Part shown: piece after piece, positions 1 to 4,392 of the stretch
How positions within the stretch are numbered: the first letter of the stretch is position 1
How the letters are laid out: each line of letters begins with the position of its first letter
Origin: Gammaproteobacteria bacterium
GTDB lineage: Bacteria > Pseudomonadota > Gammaproteobacteria > UBA6429 > Thiohalophilaceae
DNA length: 5,563 nt
Direction of reading: 5' to 3'
Assembly: GCA_011052165.1 (NCBI GenBank)
Contig: DRJN01000469.1
Location: 1 to 5,563, forward strand
Made by a program: the position numbers and the translations under genes
Notes under the pieces: generated by a model
Database searches by the model: none
What the model saw: the letters and a program-made list of their open reading frames with translations, nothing else
Told to the model about the DNA's origin: nothing

Positions 1-720
1 CTCATCATACTCACGCCAAAAACAAATATCCTTCAGAGCCTCTGCGCCGCCCTGAATTTCCCAGCTTGGCAGACCCTGTGGATAACCGGTCAGGGAAAGC
101 GTTGAGGCATCACTTCTGATGGGCTTAAGGATATTTAAATCCAGCGCATCAAAGAACTGACGATAAACATCACGCATATAGGACTGGAACAAACTGTTCT
201 GACCACCATCCGTGAGATTGGGATTATCGGGATCAGCCAGATCGGCCTCGGATAACTGTTTTTTATCAAACACAATAAAGTGATTATGCAACATACGGAT
301 ACTGGGTACGCCCGGTGAGGTTAGCGGCCAGGTGGCATCCAGGCTGGCTTCCCCCGCCAGCAGCAACGCTTTATCCGGATCGGGATATTTCTCCAGCATG
401 TATTCGATAAGGATCTGGTTCATCCGGTTCCAGACATGTTTGACATTGTCCGGCAACTGGGTACGGCGTACCGGCCGACCAAGAGGATTGAGGATGCACT
501 TCGAGGTATTGTAAATAATAGAAGTATCAAATTCGTTGCTATGCCCCAGCGCTTTGCGGTACATGAGCAGGTTCTCCGGATTCCTCAACAGACCGTTGTT
601 GTGTATCAGGTCATCCAGGTTTTCAGTGCTGTTAAAGAATTCATTGGGCTTCATGCCCTCGGGCACGTCCAGCGGAATGGGGCGAAAGGGAGTAACAATT
701 TCTCTTGGACCGGACGTCAT
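1..720 (-). CDS. Unrecognised protein, N-terminal 240 residues, cut by the window edge
   Basis: The minus-strand frame is open from an ATG at 720-718 to the first base of the window: 240 codons without a stop and no C-terminus. The start is supported by an AGAGGAA Shine-Dalgarno sequence a few bases upstream. The protein begins MTSGPREIVTPFRPIPLDVP. Notable motifs are LLAGEASLDATWPLTSPGVP (about residues 119-138), MLHNHFIVFDKK shortly after it, and GYPQGLPSWEIQGG near residues 212-225. There is no signal peptide or membrane segment, so it is probably cytoplasmic. The composition and the Pro/Gly-bounded motifs look like a folded enzyme or binding protein, but I do not recognise the family. The HNHF stretch slightly recalls His-rich motifs of HIT/GalT-type nucleotidyl transferases, but there is no clear HxHxH, so I do not assign that function. 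Plus-strand reading frames inside it are shadows. I found no convincing promoter upstream. Confidence 0.85.
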   Translation of the reverse strand, partial: MTSGPREIVTPFRPIPLDVPEGMKPNEFFNSTENLDDLIHNNGLLRNPENLLMYRKALGHSNEFDTSIIYNTSKCILNPLGRPVRRTQLPDNVKHVWNRMNQILIEYMLEKYPDPDKALLLAGEASLDATWPLTSPGVPSIRMLHNHFIVFDKKQLSEADLADPDNPNLTDGGQNSLFQSYMRDVYRQFFDALDLNILKPIRSDASTLSLTGYPQGLPSWEIQGGAEALKDICFWREYDE

Positions 721-1321
721 GGCATTCCTCTGGATTTCTTTTTTCGACTCACAAAGCTTGCAACCACAAGGGAAGCAAGCGGGGTTCATGATAGTCGAGA
801 GTCACAAATAAGCATACCCTGATATACCCAGAGCTTTGTAATACCAGAGAAAATTCAGTTAATGAAGACCGTAAAAAAACCCAGTCTGAATTAGGCAGAT
901 TCTCCTTCGATCAAAGCTTGCACTGATGTGGTTAGTTTAGGGTAGAGCGCTATATGACACTTAAAATAACTGTTCATAATATTAAGAGCACTTGTAATAC
1001 TCCACGTTCCTGGTGAAATCCTGAGCCCTTAATCTGCTTGTCCTTCGACAAGGCTCTCCTGAGTGGAACCGAAGGGCTTCCTTCGACAAGCTCAGGACGA
1101 ACGATACTTTCTGAAGTGAGCTGGTATTTGGAACAGCTATTTAGCCACAAAAATATAAAGAACAAGAATAGTTTTATCGAAGTAATTAAGAAAATTTCAT
1201 GACCTGTATTTTGGAGAAAATCGATCGCTTCTCCGCATTTATTTGTCGTTAATGGTATGCATTTCTGCGCAAGAACATGGGAATGAGGGTTTCACTCAGA
1301 AGTTCGATCTTATTATAAAAG
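721..1321. other. Intergenic region, no supported gene
   Basis: About 600 bp lie between the divergent starts of the left-edge gene and the promoters of the basic-protein gene. No reading frame here has both a Shine-Dalgarno sequence and protein-like composition. The 63-codon minus-strand frame at 974-1165 is made largely of the dispersed repeat at 1042-1103 and translates to the familiar artefact peptide RPELVEG. A small dyad, GGAGAA/TTCTCC, lies at 1213-1218 and 1229-1234, with the palindrome CGATCG in its loop. It is followed by an ATTTATTT stretch and could be a weak terminator or a protein site. The rest is unremarkable AT-rich spacer. Confidence 0.6.
1042..1103. repeat. Two imperfect copies of a dispersed CCTTCGACAAG...GACGAACG intergenic repeat
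   Basis: CCTTCGACAAG occurs twice: at 1042-1052, within a unit ending CCGAAGG at 1075, and at 1080-1090, within a unit running to GACGAACG at 1103. The first unit is itself an inverted repeat, CCTTCG at 1042-1047 pairing with CGAAGG at 1070-1075, so it can form a hairpin. From general knowledge, the CCTTCGACAAGCTCAGGACGAACG motif is a very common short intergenic repeat in proteobacterial and other environmental genomes. It is often mistranslated as RPELVEG or LSLSKG in spurious proteins. Its function is unknown. The identification rests on recall of the motif, not on a search. Confidence 0.75.
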
Positions 1322-1350
1322 TTGACGTTCTTTCGCCATGCAGGTATAAC
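1322..1350 (+). promoter_or_regulatory. Upstream sigma70 promoter (P1) of the basic-protein gene
   Basis: TTGACG at 1322-1327 and TATAAC at 1345-1350 each match the sigma70 consensus at five of six positions, with the optimal 17-bp spacer. Transcription would begin near 1357 and leave a leader of about 90 nt before the ATG at 1447. The call is by eye. Confidence 0.55.
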
Positions 1351-1351
1351 T

Positions 1352-1380
1352 TTGTCAGTTTAAGCTGGCACTGCTATAGT
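1352..1380 (+). promoter_or_regulatory. Downstream sigma70 promoter (P2) of the basic-protein gene
   Basis: TTGTCA at 1352-1357 and TATAGT at 1375-1380 each match consensus at five of six positions, with a 17-bp spacer. Transcription would start near 1387, giving a leader of about 60 nt. P2 lies exactly 30 bp after P1 in the same orientation, so the predicted P1 start falls on the P2 -35 box. Polymerase at one would occlude the other. Confidence 0.6.
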
Positions 1381-1432
1381 TAATGGAACAGCGGTGTCAC
1401 GCTGATATGATTTTACAATGTTCAACAACAAA

Positions 1433-1438
1433 AAGGAG
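1433..1438 (+). promoter_or_regulatory. Ribosome binding site AAGGAG selecting the ATG at 1447
   Basis: AAGGAG sits 8 nt before the ATG at 1447-1449. The in-frame GTG at 1438-1440 overlaps this site and would have no binding site of its own at proper distance. The ATG is therefore the better start, three codons downstream of the longest frame. Confidence 0.8.
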
Positions 1439-1446
1439 TGGCTTTT

Positions 1447-1923
1447 ATGGTCGCAAAAAAGAAAGCGAAAAAAACTGTTTCTAGTGCAGCAGCCGTAAAA
1501 ATGGTGGACGCTGCGATGGCTGACCTGGCGGAGGTGACCACCACTTCCGCCAGAGTAATTCTAACTCTGAGCAAAGAAAGCAAGAAACTCACAACCACCA
1601 CCAGACGCCTGAGCAAAAAACGGACCCTGTTGATGAGAAAGAAAAAATCCGCCGCAGGCAAAATGAAAATGGTTCCTGATGCTGCGAACAGAAAAAACGT
1701 AAAACTGATAGAAAATGAGATCGCCGCAATAAGAAAGGAAGCGGCCAGGGTGGCAGGACAAAAAGCGACTCTTACTCCTGAAATGACCGCCTTAAAAACC
1801 ATCTCAAAACGGGCTATGGCCTATACCAGGGCTCTGGAACAGGCAGACAAGGTGCTCAATAAACCAAAGAAAAAAAGACGCCGGAAAAAAGCTGTGAGGA
1901 AGGTAGCGGAAATACAGGTATAA
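1447..1923 (+). CDS. Small Lys/Arg-rich basic protein, possibly nucleic-acid binding
   Basis: The protein has 158 residues starting MVAKKKAKKT. By my count it has about 30 Lys and 14 Arg against about 12 acidic residues, so its net charge is near +32. It has one Tyr and no Trp, Phe, Cys or His. A basic N-terminal tail (residues 1-9), basic patches near 43-67 (KESKK, RRLSKKR, RKKK) and a strongly basic C-terminal cluster (KKKRRRKK near 141-148) flank Ala-rich stretches. The best helix is around residues 81-138, with alternating charged and aliphatic residues that could form a coiled coil. There is no signal peptide or membrane segment. This composition suits a nucleoid-associated or RNA/DNA-binding protein like bacterial H1-like proteins, but I see no defined fold or family signature. 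Two good tandem promoters and a strong Shine-Dalgarno sequence predict high expression, which fits an abundant structural protein. A minus-strand frame over it is a shadow. The gene call is firm; the function is inference from composition. Confidence 0.85.
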   Translation: MVAKKKAKKTVSSAAAVKMVDAAMADLAEVTTTSARVILTLSKESKKLTTTTRRLSKKRTLLMRKKKSAAGKMKMVPDAANRKNVKLIENEIAAIRKEAARVAGQKATLTPEMTALKTISKRAMAYTRALEQADKVLNKPKKKRRRKKAVRKVAEIQV

Positions 1924-1940
1924 ATCTCTTTGGGTGTTAT

Positions 1941-2019
1941 TCCCCGCGGCTTGCAGCGAAAAACAGTAGGATGATGAGCGAAGCGCGAAGTCCAGTAGGA
2001 AAACCCATCAGCATGCTAC
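1941..2019. repeat. Degenerate dispersed intergenic repeat segment
   Basis: The segment begins with CCCCGCGGCTTGCAGCG, half of a CCCCGC-N-GCGGGG hairpin whose right arm has decayed to GCGAAAA. It continues with GTAGGATGATGAGCGAAGCG. GTAGGATGATGA (1966-1977) is an imperfect inverted repeat (10 of 12 pairs) of TCAGCATGCTAC (2008-2019). From memory, GTAGGATGGGTTGAGCGAAGCG-type and CCCCGCnGCTTGC-type motifs are widespread short intergenic repeats in gammaproteobacteria. This looks like a worn composite of both. No gene is present. Confidence 0.5.
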
Positions 2020-2026
2020 CATTTAA

Positions 2027-2051
2027 AACCCCGCCAGCTTGCTGCGGGGTT
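2027..2051. terminator. Bidirectional hairpin terminator between the basic-protein gene and grxC
   Basis: AACCCCGC (2027-2034) pairs perfectly with GCGGGGTT (2044-2051), and AGC/GCT can extend pairing in the loop. On the minus strand the stem is followed by TTTTAAAT and lies about 30 nt past the grxC stop, so it probably ends the Sel1-grxC transcript. On the plus strand it is followed by the weaker GTTTATCT and could also stop the transcript from 1447-1923. The stem may derive from the same repeat family as the segment just upstream. Confidence 0.7.
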
Positions 2052-2082
2052 GTTTATCTACGCTCAACATCATATTTCAAAA

Positions 2083-2343
2083 TTAACCGTCAATACCAAG
2101 AAGAGGATCCAGTTCATCCATGATATCCAGCTCAGAAAGTTCATCGAACCCACCAATATGTTGGTCGCCAATATAAATCTGTGGGACGGTGTTACGCCCG
2201 GTTCGTTTGATCATTTCCCTGAGTTTGGCTTTGTCACCGTCGACACGTATTTTTTTAATTTTCACCCCCTTCTTCTCAAGCAGTTTCTCTGCCCGGGCAC
2301 AGAATGGACAGGTTGGCGTACTATACATCGTTACTTCTGGCAT
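2083..2343 (-). CDS. grxC: Glutaredoxin 3
   Basis: This 86-residue protein is a complete class I glutaredoxin that uses glutathione to reduce protein disulfides and mixed disulfides in the cytoplasm. The thioredoxin-fold landmarks are present in order: beta strand VTMYSTPT (4-11), active site Cys12-Pro-Phe-Cys15, the cis-proline motif TVPQI with Pro54, and the glutathione-binding GGFDEL (64-69). The length matches the GrxC family (about 80-90 residues). The dithiol motif is CPFC rather than the CPYC of E. coli GrxC, a conservative change that keeps both cysteines. The ATG at 2343 has an AGGA Shine-Dalgarno sequence 8 nt upstream. The gene lies 55 bp downstream of the Sel1-repeat gene on the same strand, with no terminator visible between, so the two are probably one operon ended by the hairpin at 2027-2051. 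Confidence 0.97.
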   Translation of the reverse strand: MPEVTMYSTPTCPFCARAEKLLEKKGVKIKKIRVDGDKAKLREMIKRTGRNTVPQIYIGDQHIGGFDELSELDIMDELDPLLGIDG

Positions 2344-2398
2344 GCTTTATTTCCTCGCAATGAGGTACAACCTCTGCATTTATTTTCGATACTGATTA

Positions 2399-2827
2399 TC
2401 AAAATCCGGCTTTGGCGTACCATTTTTTAGCTTCTTCCGGATTCTTTTCCACACCATTGCCCTGCTCGTACATCATGGCAAGAGTCGTTTGGGAACCGGC
2501 TAGTCCCTGTTCGGCAGCCAGCTTGAACCATTTTACAGCGGCAGCAGGATCTTTTTCCACGCACTCCCCTTCCATATACATAAACCCCAGTCCGTGTTGC
2601 GCCAGAGCATGGTTCTGCCCAGCCGCAGCCTTCATCCATTTCACCGCTTCCTCGTCAACCTGTGCTACACCGAGACCGTTCTGATACATGATGGCCAGCC
2701 GGTGCTGAGCTTCGGCATTGCCGTCATGGGCAAAGGGGCCAAGCATCTGGGCGGCATAGGCAAACTGCTTGGACTCAAAAGCCGCCATTGCGCTGTTGAA
2801 TTCTACTTCTTTATTACTGTCTGACAT
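2399..2827 (-). CDS. Sel1-repeat (TPR-like) protein
   Basis: The protein has 142 residues built almost wholly of Sel1-like repeats, which are alpha-alpha hairpins that act as protein-protein interaction scaffolds. An N-terminal helical unit (about 9-36, with FAYAAQMLGPFAHDGNAEAQ at its end) is followed by three repeats. They lie at about 37-72 (AEAQHRLAIMYQNGLGV, then DEEAVKWMKAAA), 73-108 (ALAQHGLGFMYMEG, then DPAAAVKWFKLAAEQG) and 109-142 (AGSQTTLAMMYEQGNGV, then NPEEAKKWYAKAG). Each carries the hallmark A.A...LG.MY..G.GV....EAVKW...AA pattern. There is no signal peptide, so it is probably cytoplasmic, unlike many periplasmic Sel1 proteins. The start ATG at 2827 has a GGGAG Shine-Dalgarno sequence 7 nt upstream. 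It is the first gene of a probable operon with grxC. The partner protein cannot be told from sequence. Confidence 0.93.
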   Translation of the reverse strand: MSDSNKEVEFNSAMAAFESKQFAYAAQMLGPFAHDGNAEAQHRLAIMYQNGLGVAQVDEEAVKWMKAAAGQNHALAQHGLGFMYMEGECVEKDPAAAVKWFKLAAEQGLAGSQTTLAMMYEQGNGVEKNPEEAKKWYAKAGF

Positions 2828-2841
2828 GGTTTTTCTCCCGT

Positions 2842-2856
2842 CCGGCCTCTGGCCGG
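2842..2856 (-). promoter_or_regulatory. GC-rich hairpin in the leader of the Sel1 gene, next to the ribosome binding site
   Basis: CCGGCC (2842-2847) and GGCCGG (2851-2856) form a perfect 6-bp GC-only stem with a 3-nt loop. On the minus strand it ends a few bases before the GGGAG Shine-Dalgarno sequence of the Sel1 gene. No T-run follows it in either direction, so it is not an intrinsic terminator. It could stabilise the mRNA 5' end or influence ribosome access. Confidence 0.45.
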
Positions 2857-2885
2857 CGATATTAGCTTTGATTCACAGGTGTGAC

Positions 2886-2913
2886 AGTATATCCTGATTC
2901 CTTTGTCCTACAA
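2886..2913 (-). promoter_or_regulatory. Possible promoter of the Sel1-grxC operon with overlapping dyad
   Basis: Read on the minus strand, TTGTAG (2913-2908) and TATACT (2891-2886) are separated by 16 bp. The -10 matches five of six and the -35 only three of six. The -35 lies inside a perfect dyad, CTTTGT-CCT-ACAAAG (2901-2915), which is well placed to be a repressor or activator site. A second candidate is CTGTCA with TAATAT 17 bp downstream, nearer the gene. Neither is certain. Confidence 0.35.
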
Positions 2914-2915
2914 AG

Positions 2916-3333
2916 TCACTAAGGTATTACTGATGAGGGATAGAGTAAGCTAAATATCTCCCTCTATAGAGATATACAGGCTAGACAGGCAGATCGGTAT
3001 ACTCATTTATTTGAGGAATTCATCCAGCACAACGGGGTGATTTAGATAATAGATTGATATTACAAAACAGTGTGTGATGGCGATGCGCCAAAAGAGGCTG
3101 GCAAGGACGCATTGCAAGGAAAAGCGGGATCTGCCCACGATTGTTTGCTATATTCTGCATCAATTTGTCTTCATCGTCCTGGGCGTGGTGAGACGCTGGC
3201 AGAGGCTGCGGAAACCGTACGCGAGATACACTGGATTTCTGTGCGCTACGGCAAGGCTTGAAGCTGCCAGAAACGGACCCTGATTTAATTTTTATTGTTG
3301 ATTAACTTTTAGCTGATACATGAGGAGATTCTG
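2916..3333. other. Intergenic region with a dyad and a possible decayed reading frame
   Basis: A dyad ATATCTC/GAGATAT (2954-2960 and 2969-2975) lies in the left part. From about 3070 to 3283 the sequence becomes richer in GC and has overlapping plus-strand frames. One (GTG 3070 to stop 3261) contains GKDALQGKAGSAH. The other (3074-3283) contains a hydrophobic run TIVCYILHQFVFIVLGVV in a basic context. Neither has a Shine-Dalgarno sequence, and neither looks like a complete protein. This may be the remains of a small gene or an untranslated RNA leader for the gene at 3334. No gene is called. Confidence 0.4.
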
Positions 3334-3528
3334 ATGAACCAGACTTATTACAATGCCGTATCTAAAATGGAAGAAATGGGTGTCGATGCCGAGTACATCC
3401 AGGGCTGGCAGGGTGGCTTTGTGCACAATCCTGAACGGGAAGAACAGCGTGTAAACGAGGCCTACAGCGCGGGTTTCGAAGACGGTCAAAGCCAGACCAC
3501 TGACAACTTCGGCAAATGGGCCAAGTAA
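3334..3528 (+). CDS. Small acidic protein of unknown function with two Gly/aromatic motifs
   Basis: The protein has 64 residues, starting at an ATG with a strong GAGGAG Shine-Dalgarno sequence (3322-3327) 6 nt upstream and ending before an excellent terminator, so it is a real monocistronic gene. It is acidic (about 11 Asp/Glu against 5 Lys/Arg) with no signal peptide or membrane helix. A helix at about residues 5-20 leads into YIQGWQGGF (21-29), then NPEREEQRVNEAY, then AYSAGFEDGQ (43-52) and a polar tail ending DNFGKWAK. The two aromatic-Gly motifs resemble those of ribosome modulation factor (GYQAG and GGW), but their order is reversed and this protein is acidic where RMF is basic. I treat the likeness as a hint only. 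The pattern looks evolutionarily constrained, so a conserved small-protein family is likely. Its role is unknown. Confidence 0.85.
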   Translation: MNQTYYNAVSKMEEMGVDAEYIQGWQGGFVHNPEREEQRVNEAYSAGFEDGQSQTTDNFGKWAK

Positions 3529-3555
3529 GCAACTGAAACTTTCAGTTCGTTAGTG

Positions 3556-3583
3556 AAAAAGCGGGCTTCTAGCCCGCTTTTTT
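3556..3583. terminator. Strong bidirectional rho-independent terminator
   Basis: GCGGGC (3561-3566) and GCCCGC (3572-3577) form a GC stem with loop TTCTA. It is flanked by A5 on the left and T6 on the right, so the stem extends by A-T pairs and both strands end in a T-run. It lies 27 bp past the stop of the gene at 3334-3528 and about 45 bp past the stop of the convergent minus-strand gene at 3630-4178, and can serve both. Confidence 0.93.
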
Positions 3584-3629
3584 GTGTCAGCTTTCTGTTC
3601 TAAGGGTTCGCATCAAAACAAAGCTATTA

Positions 3630-4178
3630 TTATTTAAATAAATTCGGTATTGCACGCTTGATATGAGTCAGAATTTCGGGAACCTCGATATCCATCACCT
3701 GTGAGCTTACCCACTTGCTGTTTCTCTCGCCCAAAGCACGGGTCACCTGTTCACCAAAAAAACGCTTCATGCCAAAGTGAGGTCCTTCCTCATCGGTGTA
3801 ATTAAATTCGGCATAGTCTGCCATGCGCTGGTTCAGAGTATCGATAAAGGACTGGCGGTATTCTCCCTTGCCAATGACATCCCGCAAATTATCTTCGAGA
3901 TGCTTGGCGCATTTGATAGCCAGTTCAGTCATGAAACGAACACGCTCGCTTTCATCAAATCGCTCAATGGTAATACGATCTGTAATATGAATTGAAAAAG
4001 CGAGAAACTCTGTAATGACGTTCAGACGATGTTGCTGGGAGTCGGTCTGAAAATCCTCATTTTCCAGGCTGAGTACTCCGTGGGTGGCAATTCGCCATAG
4101 AATAAAGGCGACAGCGCCGGCAATTTCTTCAACAGTGTGAGTCTTATTCTTTTTGCCCCAACGGCTTTGAGTTCGCAA
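3630..4178 (-). CDS. Unrecognised 182-residue, mostly helical protein with a TTG start
   Basis: The start is TTG at 4178-4176, with an AAGGA Shine-Dalgarno sequence 9 nt upstream. An in-frame stop lies at 4193-4191, and no good in-frame ATG or GTG follows near the N-terminus, so TTG is the best start. The predicted protein is soluble and largely alpha-helical. Helices are likely at about 14-36 (TVEEIAGAVAFILWRIATHG), 50-71 (including EFLAFSIHITDR), 77-105 and 107-124 (SFIDTLNQRMADYAEF). A loop YTDEEGPHFG (127-136) precedes MKRFFGEQV, and a final helix is near 167-181. The mix of buried aliphatic residues with conserved-looking polar motifs suggests a real helical-bundle family. I have an impression of similar unnamed proteins in beta- and gammaproteobacteria but cannot name a domain. 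It is transcribed divergently from 4393-5454 across a 214-bp palindrome-rich region, so the two may be co-regulated. Confidence 0.82.
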   Translation of the reverse strand: MRTQSRWGKKNKTHTVEEIAGAVAFILWRIATHGVLSLENEDFQTDSQQHRLNVITEFLAFSIHITDRITIERFDESERVRFMTELAIKCAKHLEDNLRDVIGKGEYRQSFIDTLNQRMADYAEFNYTDEEGPHFGMKRFFGEQVTRALGERNSKWVSSQVMDIEVPEILTHIKRAIPNLFK

Positions 4179-4187
4179 AACAGCTAA

Positions 4188-4192
4188 TCCTT
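4188..4192 (-). promoter_or_regulatory. Ribosome binding site AAGGA selecting the TTG start
   Basis: Read on the minus strand, AAGGA ends 9 nt before TTG at 4178-4176, normal spacing for a Shine-Dalgarno sequence. It overlaps the in-frame stop TAA at 4193-4191, which rules out a longer frame. Confidence 0.7.
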
Positions 4193-4222
4193 AATCTAAA
4201 ATAGTTAAAGTACTATAGATAC

Positions 4223-4251
4223 ATTATCTACAAGTATATGTTATACATAAA
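4223..4251 (-). promoter_or_regulatory. Possible promoter of the gene at 3630-4178
   Basis: Read on the minus strand, TTTATG (4251-4246) and GATAAT (4228-4223) are 17 bp apart. The -10 matches consensus at five of six, the -35 at about three. A small dyad GTATA-TGT-TATAC (4234-4246) fills most of the spacer and abuts the -35. Other AT-rich alternatives exist nearby, so the call is tentative. Confidence 0.35.
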
Positions 4252-4310
4252 GTATTGCTCGATCTTAATGTATATTCTCGAATACCTCAAAACTGGCCTG
4301 AGTGCGGCTG

Positions 4311-4324
4311 GTATGCTAGCATAC
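4311..4324. promoter_or_regulatory. Perfect 14-bp palindrome GTATGCTAGCATAC, candidate operator
   Basis: GTATGCT followed directly by AGCATAC is a perfect palindrome with no spacer, typical in form of a dimeric regulator's site. It lies directly upstream of the second dyad and the extended -10 of the gene at 4393, and also upstream of the divergent gene. The regulator is unknown. Confidence 0.5.
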
Positions 4325-4353
4325 TAATACTTTAGCATTTTGCTATGGTATTA
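4325..4353. promoter_or_regulatory. Imperfect 29-bp dyad overlapping the promoter of the 353-residue protein gene
   Basis: The left arm is TAATAC-TT-TAGCA (4325-4337) and the right arm TGCTA-TG-GTATTA (4341-4353), around a TTT centre. Eleven of thirteen positions pair, the two exceptions being the central TT/TG. The arm shares the TAGCA/TGCTA element and GTAT/ATAC ends with the 14-bp palindrome just upstream, suggesting two sites for one regulator. The right arm covers most of the extended -10, so binding would block transcription of 4393-5454. As RNA it could also form a hairpin, but no T-run follows it. Confidence 0.5.
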
Positions 4354-4354
4354 T
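4346..4354 (+). promoter_or_regulatory. Extended -10 promoter of the 353-residue protein gene
   Basis: TGG followed by TATTAT (4349-4354) matches the extended -10 form TGnTATAAT with one mismatch. No good -35 lies 17 bp upstream, as is common for extended -10 promoters. Transcription would start near 4361, leaving about 32 nt of A/T-rich leader. Confidence 0.5.
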
Positions 4355-4392
4355 GAAGAGTTTCTTTATTTTAACGCAACTGTGAAAAATAT

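Noticed and set aside
332..822. Three plus-strand open frames (332-514, 436-822, 536-811)
   Set aside because: They lie antisense to the long minus-strand gene at 1-720, lack ribosome binding sites, and have the odd composition expected of shadow frames.
872..902. Possible minus-strand terminator: weak TCTG/CAGA stem followed by GGGTTTTTTT
   Set aside because: Only about four contiguous pairs, and it would lie upstream of the left-edge gene, with no minus-strand gene before it to terminate.
1042..1103. CRISPR array
   Set aside because: Only two imperfect copies with no regular spacers; it fits a dispersed intergenic repeat.
974..1165. 63-codon minus-strand frame
   Set aside because: It spans the dispersed repeat and gives the well-known artefact peptide RPELVEG; there is no convincing ribosome binding site.
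1366..1383. Sigma54-type promoter beginning TGGCAC
   Set aside because: The -12 element TTGC is absent at the required spacing; the sigma70 hexamers in the same place match much better.
1422..1802. 126-codon minus-strand frame rich in Phe, Ala and Val
   Set aside because: It is the antisense shadow of the Lys-rich gene: AAA/AAG codons read backwards give Phe and Leu, mimicking a membrane protein.
2050..2430. 126-codon plus-strand frame
   Set aside because: It is antisense to grxC, whose motifs are unmistakable.
2412..2824. Other-frame readings over the Sel1 gene on both strands
   Set aside because: The Sel1 repeats in the 2399-2827 minus frame explain the region; the others are shadows.
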